From Paragemmobacter ruber (lineage in GTDB: Bacteria > Pseudomonadota > Alphaproteobacteria > Rhodobacterales > Rhodobacteraceae), in assembly GCF_009908315.1 (NCBI RefSeq), contig NZ_JAAATW010000001.1, positions 1,116,001-1,180,000 on the forward strand: a DNA stretch of 64,000 nucleotides, given 5' to 3'. The notes under the pieces were generated by a model. The model did no database searches, was not told the DNA's origin, and saw only the letters and a program-made list of their open reading frames with translations. The position numbers were made by a program, and so were the translations under genes. The first letter of the stretch is position 1. The number at the start of each line of letters is the position of its first letter. This document shows positions 1 to 7,073 of this stretch, piece after piece.

Positions 1-1
1 C

Positions 2-1999
2 ATCCTGATCCTTGACGAGCCTACCGCTGCCCTTGACCAAGAGGCGACGGACATGCTCTTCGACCGCATCCGTGCGGTCGTGGCAAAGGGGACGGCGGTG
101 ATCTACATCACGCACCGGCTGGCGGAGCTGCGCCAGATCGCGCGGCGCGTGACGGTGCTGCGCGACGGGCGGGTCGAGGGGCGCGCGCTGGTTGCGGATG
201 TGTCCGACGACGACCTTCTGGGAATGATCGTGGGGCGCAGCCTTGCCTCGGCCTTTCCGCCGAAATGCGCGGAGGCTGCGCCGCCCGTGAATTTCACCGT
301 TCGCGGGCTGACGGGGCGCAAGGTGCGCGACGTGTCCTTCGAGGTCGGACGAGGCCAGATCATCGGGATCGCCGGGGTCGAGGGGAACGGTCAGGCCGAG
401 GTGATGCGCGCGCTGGCCGGGCTGGAAAGCTGGCAGGGCGAGGTGGTGCTGAACGGGGCATCGCTGGCACCGGCCGCGGTTAAGGCCAAGGCGGCCTACA
501 TGCCGTCAGATCGCCATTCCGAAGGGATCGCGTCGGAACTGACGGTGCGCGAGAATGCGACGTTTTCGGCGGTGGACCGCTTTGCAAGCGCAGGGATCGT
601 GGATCGTCGCCGCGAACTGGCCGAAGTCGGGCGCATTTTCGGATCGCTGGCGGTCAAGGCACCGGGGATGGAGGCGGGCATCCTGTCGCTGTCCGGCGGA
701 AACCAGCAGAAGGTGGTGATGGCGCGCGCGCTGCTGTCGCAGCCGGGCTTCATTCTGGCCGACGAGCCGACGCAGGGCGTGGACGTTGGCGCGCGGTTCG
801 AGATCTATCGCATCCTGCGCGAGGTTTCGGCCTCGGGCGTGCCGGTGATCGTCAACTCATCGGACGCGGCGGAGCTGGAGGGGCTGTGCGACGTGGTCGT
901 CGTGCTGTCGCGGGGCCGCGTGGCCGAGACGCTGCGCGGCGATGAGGTGACCGAGGATCGCATCGTCGCGGCGGCGGTGAAGGCGCAGTCGCATGTGACG
1001 GGCGACGGAGCGTCAACGCGCGCCGTGTCGGACCGTAAGGCGGGGCTGCGGCAGCTGATCGACAGCGACAATGCGACGGTCTATCCGCTGGCGGCGGTGA
1101 TCGTGGCGCTGGCGCTTTATGTGTTCAGCCAGAACGGGAATTACCTTTCTTCCTTCAACATCTCGAACATCCTGCTTCTGGCGACAGCGCTGGGCTTCAT
1201 CGCGTTGGGGCAGACGGTGGCGCTGCTGATGGGGGGGATCGACCTGTCGGTCGGGCCTCTGGCCGGGTTCCTTGTCGTGGTGGCGTCGTTCTTCATCAAT
1301 GACGGGCAGGCCCCGCAGACCATCGCGCTGGGCTTTGCGTTGATGTTCGGGGTGGCGGTTGTCGTGGGGGCGGTGAACGGGTGCCTGATCCGGTTCGCCC
1401 ATTTCACCCCGATCGCGGCCACTCTGGCCATGTATATCGGCCTGCAAGGCATGAGTTTCGTGCTGCGGGATGGCCCGGACGGGTACATCAACTTTGCCGT
1501 GATGGATTTCATCGGCTGGAAGCTTGGGCCGATCCCGCTGGCCTTTGTCGTTCTGGTGATCGTCGCGCTGGTGGCCGAGCGGGTGTTGAGGCATCGCCGC
1601 GCGGGCTGGCAACTGCGTGCGATCGGATCGGACGAGGGCGCGGCGCGGCGCATGGGCATCCGCATCGACCGCACGGTGATCGCGGGCTACGTCGCGGTGT
1701 CGCTGTTCACGGCTCTGGGGGCGGTGATGCTGATGGCGCAGATCGGCGTCGGTGATCCGCAGCAGGGCGTCAGCTACACGCTGGCTTCCATTACGGCGGT
1801 GGTTCTGGGCGGAACGAGCCTGCGGGGCGGGCGCGGCACCTTCATCGGGACGCTCATGGGGGCGGTCCTGCTGACCGAGGTGTTGAACGCGGTATCGTTC
1901 CTCGGGCTGTCCCAGATGTGGCAGTACCTGTTCCAAGGCGCGCTGATCCTTGCCGCAGCTCTGGTCTATTCGACCGCTCGCAGTCGCGCGCAGGCCTGA
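2..1999 (+). CDS. Fused sugar ABC transporter ATPase-permease (RbsA-RbsC type), 5' partial
   Basis: The reading frame is open from base 2, so the N-terminal ATPase half is largely outside the window. The first visible residues are the Walker B motif of the first nucleotide-binding domain (LILDEPTAALD). A second RbsA-type domain follows, with signature LSGGNQQK and Walker B ILADEPTQGVD. After a linker near bases 950-1080 the same chain continues into a multi-spanning permease with the RbsC-family motif GIDLSVG. Ribose-type systems normally make these as two proteins, so this is a natural fusion importing a sugar or related solute. The binding protein is presumably upstream. The next genes are aromatic-type enzymes, so the substrate could be unusual. 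I am confident of the family and not of the substrate. Confidence 0.92.
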   Translation: MLILDEPTAALDQEATDMLFDRIRAVVAKGTAVIYITHRLAELRQIARRVTVLRDGRVEGRALVADVSDDDLLGMIVGRSLASAFPPKCAEAAPPVNFTVRGLTGRKVRDVSFEVGRGQIIGIAGVEGNGQAEVMRALAGLESWQGEVVLNGASLAPAAVKAKAAYMPSDRHSEGIASELTVRENATFSAVDRFASAGIVDRRRELAEVGRIFGSLAVKAPGMEAGILSLSGGNQQKVVMARALLSQPGFILADEPTQGVDVGARFEIYRILREVSASGVPVIVNSSDAAELEGLCDVVVVLSRGRVAETLRGDEVTEDRIVAAAVKAQSHVTGDGASTRAVSDRKAGLRQLIDSDNATVYPLAAVIVALALYVFSQNGNYLSSFNISNILLLATALGFIALGQTVALLMGGIDLSVGPLAGFLVVVASFFINDGQAPQTIALGFALMFGVAVVVGAVNGCLIRFAHFTPIAATLAMYIGLQGMSFVLRDGPDGYINFAVMDFIGWKLGPIPLAFVVLVIVALVAERVLRHRRAGWQLRAIGSDEGAARRMGIRIDRTVIAGYVAVSLFTALGAVMLMAQIGVGDPQQGVSYTLASITAVVLGGTSLRGGRGTFIGTLMGAVLLTEVLNAVSFLGLSQMWQYLFQGALILAAALVYSTARSRAQA

Positions 2000-2025
2000 C
2001 GGGTGCTGCACCTACACTGACACGG

Positions 2026-2048
2026 CGGACCGACGGCGCGTCGGTCCG
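2026..2048 (+). terminator. Intergenic hairpin after the ABC fusion gene
   Basis: A perfect 9-bp stem (CGGACCGAC with GTCGGTCCG) encloses a 5-base loop, 27 bases after the transporter stop and 30 bases before the dioxygenase start. There is no U-tract, so it could be a weak terminator, a processing site or an mRNA stabiliser that lowers or shifts expression between the transporter and the catabolic genes. Confidence 0.5.
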
Positions 2049-2078
2049 ACCGGAACATGATGACTGAAAGGACCAAAG

Positions 2079-2939
2079 ATGACTTCCCAAGCCGTTGCGT
2101 ATTTCACCGAACACGGATCGGTCGAGGCGGTGAACGCCCGCATCGGGGCAGGCTGCGATGCGCGGCTGGCGCTGGTGATGTCTCGGCTGGTCCATCACCT
2201 GCATGCCTTCGTGAAGGATGTCGCGCTGACGCAGGAGGAATGGGGGCTGGCCATCGATTTCCTGACGCGAACCGGCCAGATGTGCGACGACAAGCGGCAG
2301 GAATACATACTGCTGTCCGACGTGCTGGGCGTGTCGATGCTGGTCGATGCGATCAACAACCGCCGACCGGAGGGAGCGACGGAGAACACGGTGCTGGGGC
2401 CCTTCCATGTGGACGGCGTGCCCGAGATGCCTATGGGCACGAATATCTGCAAGGACGGGGCAAAGGAGCCCTGCCTGTTCGAAGGCGTCGTGACGGACCT
2501 TCAGGGCAGGCCGTTGCAGGGGGTGCGGATCGACGTCTGGTCAGACAATGAGGAGGGTTTCTACGACGTGCAACAGCCCGGCGTTCAGCCGGAGCACAAC
2601 AATCGGGGCGTCTTTGTCACCGGGGCGGACGGGCGGTACTGGTTCGAAGGGATCAAGCCGGTTTCCTATCCCATCCCAGATGATGGTCCGGTCGGGCAGC
2701 TTCTGGGACGGCTGGGACGCCATCCCTATCGTCCGGCGCATATGCATTTCATGGTCAGCCGCGAGGGGTTCGACACCATCGTCACCCATACCTTCGTGGG
2801 CGGCGATGCCTATCTGGCGTCTGATGCAGTGTTCGGCGTGAAGGCGTCGCTGATTGCGCCCTTCGATCCGGTCGAGGGGGGCGCGACCAAGTGGCGGTCG
2901 CGCTTCGACTTCGTGATGAACCCGCGCGACGTGGTCTGA
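2079..2939 (+). CDS. Intradiol ring-cleavage dioxygenase (hydroxyquinol/catechol 1,2-dioxygenase type)
   Basis: The 286-residue protein has a helical N-terminal dioxygenase domain (about 20-100) and a beta-sandwich catalytic domain. The four iron(III) ligands of the family are visible as Tyr162 (GFYDVQ), Tyr197 (SYPIP), and His221 and His223 (RPAHMHF). Enzymes of this family open a catechol or hydroxyquinol ring between the two hydroxyls to give a muconate or maleylacetate. The start follows a GAAAGGA ribosome-binding site. It lies in an apparent operon with a ketopantoate-reductase-like gene, a tautomerase-like gene and a VOC gene. The N-terminal region and length favour hydroxyquinol 1,2-dioxygenase over protocatechuate dioxygenase. 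No maleylacetate reductase is present, so the exact substrate remains open. Confidence 0.9.
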   Translation: MTSQAVAYFTEHGSVEAVNARIGAGCDARLALVMSRLVHHLHAFVKDVALTQEEWGLAIDFLTRTGQMCDDKRQEYILLSDVLGVSMLVDAINNRRPEGATENTVLGPFHVDGVPEMPMGTNICKDGAKEPCLFEGVVTDLQGRPLQGVRIDVWSDNEEGFYDVQQPGVQPEHNNRGVFVTGADGRYWFEGIKPVSYPIPDDGPVGQLLGRLGRHPYRPAHMHFMVSREGFDTIVTHTFVGGDAYLASDAVFGVKASLIAPFDPVEGGATKWRSRFDFVMNPRDVV

Positions 2940-2949
2940 GGGGTTCGCC

Positions 2950-4023
2950 ATGGACGTGCAAGCCACCCCTCCCGTCCGTCCGCGCATCGCCTTTCTCGGC
3001 ACCGGGGCGCAGGGCTCCTCCATCGCTGCCGACTTCGCGCTGGCAGGCCATGATGTCACTTTCATCGACCAGTGGCCCGCGCATGTCGAAGCGATCCGCG
3101 CGAAGGGCATAACGGTCAACTTCCCTGCGCGCAGCGTGAACGTGAAGGTGCCCGCGCTGCATCTTTGCGAGGTGGCGGAGGTCAAGGGGAAGTTCGACCT
3201 GATCTTCCTTGTGGTGAAAGCCTATGACACGACATGGGCGACCCATCTGATCAGGCCAGTGCTGGCCGAAGACGGTTTTGTCATCGGTCTGCAGAACGGC
3301 ATGACGCATGAGGAGATCGCGGCCGTCGTCGGACGGCACCGGACCATCGGCGCGGTGATCGAGATTGCGTCCAACATGTGGGTTCCGGGGGTCGTGAACC
3401 GGCAGAACGACCATGATGAAAGCTGGTTCGCACTTGGTGCCCTAGACCCTGACCAACAGCACAGGGTAGAGGGCGTGGCTGATATCCTGCGCTCGACCGG
3501 TCGGGTCGAGGTGATGGAGGACATCCGTTCGGCCAAGTGGATGAAGCTGGTCGTGAATGCGGCGGAACTGATCCCTTCGGCCATCATCGACACCGCCCTG
3601 AACGATGCCGCCCGCATCCCCGAGATGCTGGAGATCATGCGCGCCGCCGGATACGAGGCGATCCACGCCGCCCTGGCCGACGGGGCGACCATCATGCCGA
3701 TCATCGGGATGCAGCCGGTGATGAGCAATGATCCCGAACGCTATGTGGACGAGATCTTTGCCGAGGTCCTGCGCACATTCTCACGCGAAGATACGCTGAC
3801 GACGTCGTTGCAGGATTGGCGCAAGGGCCGCCGCGCCGAGGTGCAGGAGGTCAATGGCTGGGTTGTCGACATCCTGCGCGCGCATGGGCGTGATGCGCCC
3901 GTGAACCGCCGGATCGTGGAGGTGGCCTTCGAGATCGAGGCAGGGCGCGCGCGGCCGGAGCCCGGCAATCTGGCGCTGTTAAGGGCTACTCCGCAGCAGC
4001 AGGACGGGGCAAGTCATGCCTAA
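2950..4023 (+). CDS. Ketopantoate reductase family NAD(P)-dependent oxidoreductase
   Basis: The 357-residue protein starts with a Rossmann dinucleotide-binding fold (GTGAQGSS, about residues 14-21) and has the PanE/ApbA-type motifs GLQNGM and AKWMKLVVNA that carry the substrate-binding lysine and asparagine. The C-terminal domain is helical. Family members reduce 2-keto acids or oxidise 2-hydroxy acids with NADP. It begins 10 bases after the dioxygenase stop and overlaps the next gene by 8 bases, so it is cotranscribed. The setting argues for a catabolic reductase acting on a ring-cleavage or side-chain intermediate, not pantothenate synthesis, but this is inferred from context only. Confidence 0.85.
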   Translation: MDVQATPPVRPRIAFLGTGAQGSSIAADFALAGHDVTFIDQWPAHVEAIRAKGITVNFPARSVNVKVPALHLCEVAEVKGKFDLIFLVVKAYDTTWATHLIRPVLAEDGFVIGLQNGMTHEEIAAVVGRHRTIGAVIEIASNMWVPGVVNRQNDHDESWFALGALDPDQQHRVEGVADILRSTGRVEVMEDIRSAKWMKLVVNAAELIPSAIIDTALNDAARIPEMLEIMRAAGYEAIHAALADGATIMPIIGMQPVMSNDPERYVDEIFAEVLRTFSREDTLTTSLQDWRKGRRAEVQEVNGWVVDILRAHGRDAPVNRRIVEVAFEIEAGRARPEPGNLALLRATPQQQDGASHA

Positions 4024-4354
4024 CGTAAAGCTCTATGTGGATGATGGGGTGTTCCGGGACCGGCCATCGACGGTCGACGCGCTTCTGCCCCGCCTGCGCG
4101 ATTTGATCTGCTCGGGGCTGGGCGTCACGACAGAGGCCTGCCACATCGTCGCGTTGGTTGTCCGGTCGCTGCCCGGGCAGACCCCCGTCAACATCGAACT
4201 CTGCCTGCTGCATAAGCCGGGTCGCACCCGTGCCGCGCTGGAATTGCTCTGTGGCGACCTGCGCGATCTTGCAGCCCGTGCGCTTGACGCGCCTGCCGCC
4301 GTCCGGTGCACCCTCGCGGAACCCGAAAACTACATCGTCATCCGTGCCGGATGA
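4016..4354 (+). CDS. Small tautomerase-like protein
   Basis: The 112-residue protein begins MPNVKLYVDD. A proline directly after the initiator Met is the catalytic Pro-1 of the tautomerase superfamily once Met is removed. Length and pattern resemble 5-carboxymethyl-2-hydroxymuconate isomerase-like proteins. The start overlaps the previous stop (ATGCCTAA), which supports translational coupling. Tautomerases interconvert enol and keto forms of muconates, which fits an aromatic ring-fission operon. Sequence resemblance beyond the N-terminus is weak, so the family call is tentative. Confidence 0.6.
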   Translation: MPNVKLYVDDGVFRDRPSTVDALLPRLRDLICSGLGVTTEACHIVALVVRSLPGQTPVNIELCLLHKPGRTRAALELLCGDLRDLAARALDAPAAVRCTLAEPENYIVIRAG

Positions 4355-4389
4355 CAAACCCCTGACGCCGCCCGAAGGAGGAGACCATC

Positions 4390-4908
4390 ATGGCCGAGAA
4401 AGTCTATGGAATGCACCATATCGGGATCACGGTGCCCGATATCGAAGAGGGCATACGCTTCTTCAAGGCCGTGTTCGGCGCGGTGGAGGTGTTCCGCACC
4501 GGGGCCTTCGATGTGGACGAATCTTTCATGGAACGGCGGTTGGGAACCCCGCCGCATACGCGCATCCGCGATCTGGTCTTCCTGCGCTGCGGGGCAGGGA
4601 CGAATGTCGAACTGTTCGAATACAGCGGCGAGGACAGCAGCGCGCGTCCGCGCCGGAACTCCGAGATCGGGGGAACGCATCTCTGCTTCGAAGTGGAAGA
4701 TGTCTTTGCGTCGGTCGAGCGGTTGCGGGCGGAGGGAGTTGAATTCCTTGATGGTCCCAATACGGTGACGGAGGGGCCGCTGGCCGGGTTCAACTGGATC
4801 TATTTCAATGCCCCTTGGGGCCAATCTCTGGAAATCGCCAGTTTCACTTCACTTGGTTATGAAAAGGACACGGGCGAACGTATCTGGCGCGCCAAACCCG
4901 AGACCTGA
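4390..4908 (+). CDS. VOC (glyoxalase/dioxygenase fold) family protein
   Basis: The 172-residue protein has the paired beta-alpha-beta-beta-beta modules of the vicinal oxygen chelate fold. The first starts with the typical MHHIGITVPDIEEG (residues about 8-21) and the second with THLCFEVEDVFASV. Candidate metal ligands are His near residue 10, a Glu in NVELFEY, His in GTHLCF and Glu near the end (QSLEIAS). Members act as glyoxalases, epimerases, isomerases or extradiol dioxygenases. A GGAGGAG ribosome-binding site lies 7 bases ahead. As the last gene of the aromatic cluster it may process a ring-cleavage product. Specific activity cannot be read from sequence. Confidence 0.82.
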   Translation: MAEKVYGMHHIGITVPDIEEGIRFFKAVFGAVEVFRTGAFDVDESFMERRLGTPPHTRIRDLVFLRCGAGTNVELFEYSGEDSSARPRRNSEIGGTHLCFEVEDVFASVERLRAEGVEFLDGPNTVTEGPLAGFNWIYFNAPWGQSLEIASFTSLGYEKDTGERIWRAKPET

Positions 4909-5200
4909 GAACCGGCCAAAACCTACACTTCAGCCCGCTCTATAGCATTTGGTGCGGTGCGGCGTTGCCCAAGTATACGCCGGGAACCAAAGGAAGGCAG
5001 TTGTTCGATAGAGGCTCACTAAGGACGGTCGTCCGCTTTCCGCCCCGTCGACCTTCGCCGCATTCGCGAAGTGTAGGTATTGTAGGATGGGTTGAACGTC
5101 CGCTGTAACCACTCAGAACAATCAGACCCGTCATTTGTGGTATGCTCGACGAGCCGGATAGGCCGGAGAATGGGAGGGACGGTGGACAGGAGTATACGTC
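4909..5200. other. Non-coding stretch holding an 11-bp inverted repeat
   Basis: No convincing gene is present. A perfect 11-bp inverted repeat, ACCTACACTTC at 4921-4931 and GAAGTGTAGGT at 5068-5078, brackets 136 bases of sequence that looks like decayed coding DNA. The region directly precedes the recombinase gene and may be the remnant of a mobile or recombined segment. Confidence 0.5.
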
Positions 5201-5833
5201 ATGTCCAACGAACAACTGCCCGCACTTCGCCCAACCCGACCTGTCTGGAACAAGGGTCGCATCGTCGGCCAGAAGAGGCCCCTTGCACCGAAGCACGTCT
5301 GGTCGATACGCGTCCGCCTCGAAATGTCAGGCAACCTTCGCGACCTCGCGCTCTTCAACACCGCCATCGACAGTAAGCTACGCGGCTGTGATCTGGTGCG
5401 GATGAAGGTGCGTGACGTTTACGCCGCAAGCTCCGTCAAAGAACGGACGTCGGTTGTTCAGAGCAAGACCGGGAAACCCGTCCGCTTCGAGATAACCGAA
5501 ACCACGCGACACTCGCTCCAGCGCTGGATCGCGGACGCGGAGATGACGGGCGCCGAGTTCCTGTGGCCAAGTCGCGTCCATGGAAGCCCGCACCTTTCGA
5601 CCAGACAATACGCACGGATCATGCGCGGTTGGGTGATCTCCATAGGGCTCGAACCTAGTGGTTATGGCACGCATTCGATGCGCCGGACTAAAGTCGCCCA
5701 GATCTACAAGAAGACAGGCAACCTTCGTGCGGTGCAACTTCTTCTAGGCCACACGAAGATGGACAGCACGGTCAGATACCTGGGCGTCGACCTTGATGAT
5801 GCCTTGTCACTGTCCGAAGCGATCGACCTATAG
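5201..5833 (+). CDS. Minimal tyrosine recombinase/integrase
   Basis: The 210-residue protein contains the catalytic domain of a tyrosine recombinase. Visible active-site residues are Arg in DSKLRGCDL (about 60), the H-x-x-R box HSMRRTK, His in LLGHTK and the nucleophilic Tyr in VRYLGVD. The usual N-terminal SAM-like core-binding domain (about 100 residues) is absent, leaving only about 35 residues before the catalytic fold. Such short integrases are scattered in alphaproteobacterial genomes and plasmids. No excisionase, transposase or tRNA target is nearby, so what it mobilises is unknown. A 10-bp stem follows the stop. The catalytic set is complete, so it may be functional. Confidence 0.88.
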   Translation: MSNEQLPALRPTRPVWNKGRIVGQKRPLAPKHVWSIRVRLEMSGNLRDLALFNTAIDSKLRGCDLVRMKVRDVYAASSVKERTSVVQSKTGKPVRFEITETTRHSLQRWIADAEMTGAEFLWPSRVHGSPHLSTRQYARIMRGWVISIGLEPSGYGTHSMRRTKVAQIYKKTGNLRAVQLLLGHTKMDSTVRYLGVDLDDALSLSEAIDL

Positions 5834-5838
5834 ACTGA

Positions 5839-5867
5839 ACCGCCCGGCATCGCTCAAGCCGGGCGGT
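5839..5867 (+). terminator. Hairpin after the integrase gene
   Basis: A perfect 10-bp GC-rich stem (ACCGCCCGGC with GCCGGGCGGT) with a 9-base loop starts 6 bases after the integrase stop. It has no U-tract. It is probably a transcription end or mRNA-stabilising structure. The 220 bases after it, up to the SorC gene, hold no recognisable gene. Confidence 0.55.
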
Positions 5868-6088
5868 CGCCATGATGTTGAGGGCCGTCACGGAGCCAAA
5901 CGTCGGCTTTTCGGCTGATCACTGCCAACGGGGACGAGGTTGCCTTTGGACGTTCGCAATCGCGCACAGCGTTCTAACGGGCGGAGAGCGGACATTGGCA
6001 AAGCCGTTGGATAGCTATCATTAAGTCTTGGCTGACAGATCGCCCATTTGCCTTAGGGTCGTGAACCTATTGAAAGCCCCGTGGCCAT

Positions 6089-7048
6089 TTACGAAAGCAG
6101 ACTGATCGCCGTCTGTTCGTCGGTGACAAGCGTGGTCGGCACCAAGGTCCGCATGGCCGCCTTGATCGCAATGCGCTTTTCTTTTCCGCCGGAAATAAGA
6201 ACCCTCTCCGGACAGCGGCGTATGAGGCTGAGGTCCGCCGAGATTACGCGGTCGTTCACCTCGTGCTGGACGGGTTTTCCATCTTCGGAAATGAAGTTGT
6301 AAAGGACGTCGCCGACGGCACCTGCCTCGATCAATGATCGGCGGTCGGCTTCCGTGATATAGCCTGTGCGGTAGCTCGTCGTCAGAGTGGAAATGCCACC
6401 GACCGACAGGAGGGCAACGTCCAACTTGGTTGCCATCTCAAAGATCGCAGCTAGTCCGCAGCGCTCCAGCAAGGCGTGTTTCGTCTCAGGGCTGTCCACG
6501 ACGGCGGGGGCTGGGATCAGGAACCCTTCGCCCTGAAAAAGCTCGGCAAACTGCCATGCGAATTCAGCAGGGTTGAAGCGCCGTGCCGCTGCGATCCCGC
6601 CGAGAAGCGAAACGACGCGGAAATCCTCCAGCGTCTCGCCCGATATGAACGGCAGGGAGTTGTAAAGCGTGCGCCCCCAGCCAACTCCGACCGTCATTCC
6701 CGAAGTCATAAGACTTGAAATGAACGCGCCCGCCGCAGCCGCAATGACGCGCACGGGGTCTTCGTCCGGGTCGGCAAAGGGCGCAACGATCACGCGGTTT
6801 ATGCCGAAGGTCGCCTCGATACGGCGTTCGATTTCTGTCAATTCAGCCAAGGGTGCCGAGACGGTGACGCGAACCTCGTTCCGGCGGCGCGCATCGGCCA
6901 GAAGGCGGACGACCATGACACGGCTGATGCCCAACTGCTGTGCGATGTCGTTCTGCGTGATGCCTTCCACATGATAAAGCCAGACCGCCCGCGCCCGCAG
7001 GCGGTCTGCTTCACTCTGGGTGCCTGGGGCTTGCCTTTCCAGCAGCAT
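6089..7048 (-). CDS. SorC/DeoR-like sugar-binding transcriptional regulator
   Basis: The 319-residue protein has an N-terminal helix-turn-helix (about residues 30-55, GITQNDIAQQLGISRVMVVRL) and a long C-terminal sugar-phosphate-binding domain with SorC-family motifs GVGWGRTLYN and LLSVGGI. Regulators of this family bind phosphorylated sugars or polyols and control the adjacent catabolic operon. It is the last gene of the minus-strand operon, 25 bases after the E2-like gene, so it is probably co-expressed with the enzymes it controls. The likely operator is the divergent intergenic region at 12082-12344. The inducer is probably the product of the PfkB kinase encoded on the opposite arm. Confidence 0.88.
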   Translation of the reverse strand: MLLERQAPGTQSEADRLRARAVWLYHVEGITQNDIAQQLGISRVMVVRLLADARRRNEVRVTVSAPLAELTEIERRIEATFGINRVIVAPFADPDEDPVRVIAAAAGAFISSLMTSGMTVGVGWGRTLYNSLPFISGETLEDFRVVSLLGGIAAARRFNPAEFAWQFAELFQGEGFLIPAPAVVDSPETKHALLERCGLAAIFEMATKLDVALLSVGGISTLTTSYRTGYITEADRRSLIEAGAVGDVLYNFISEDGKPVQHEVNDRVISADLSLIRRCPERVLISGGKEKRIAIKAAMRTLVPTTLVTDEQTAISLLS

Positions 7049-7073
7049 GAAGACCCCGATCCTTCCACACGGT

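Noticed and set aside
1013-2011. Long minus-strand ORF of 332 codons opposite the ABC fusion
   Set aside because: Its translation is rich in Arg, His and Gln with no family pattern, and it lies fully antisense to a clear transporter permease. It is a GC-rich shadow frame.
4909-5200. tRNA attachment site for the integrase
   Set aside because: No tRNA gene fragment was recognised around the integrase.
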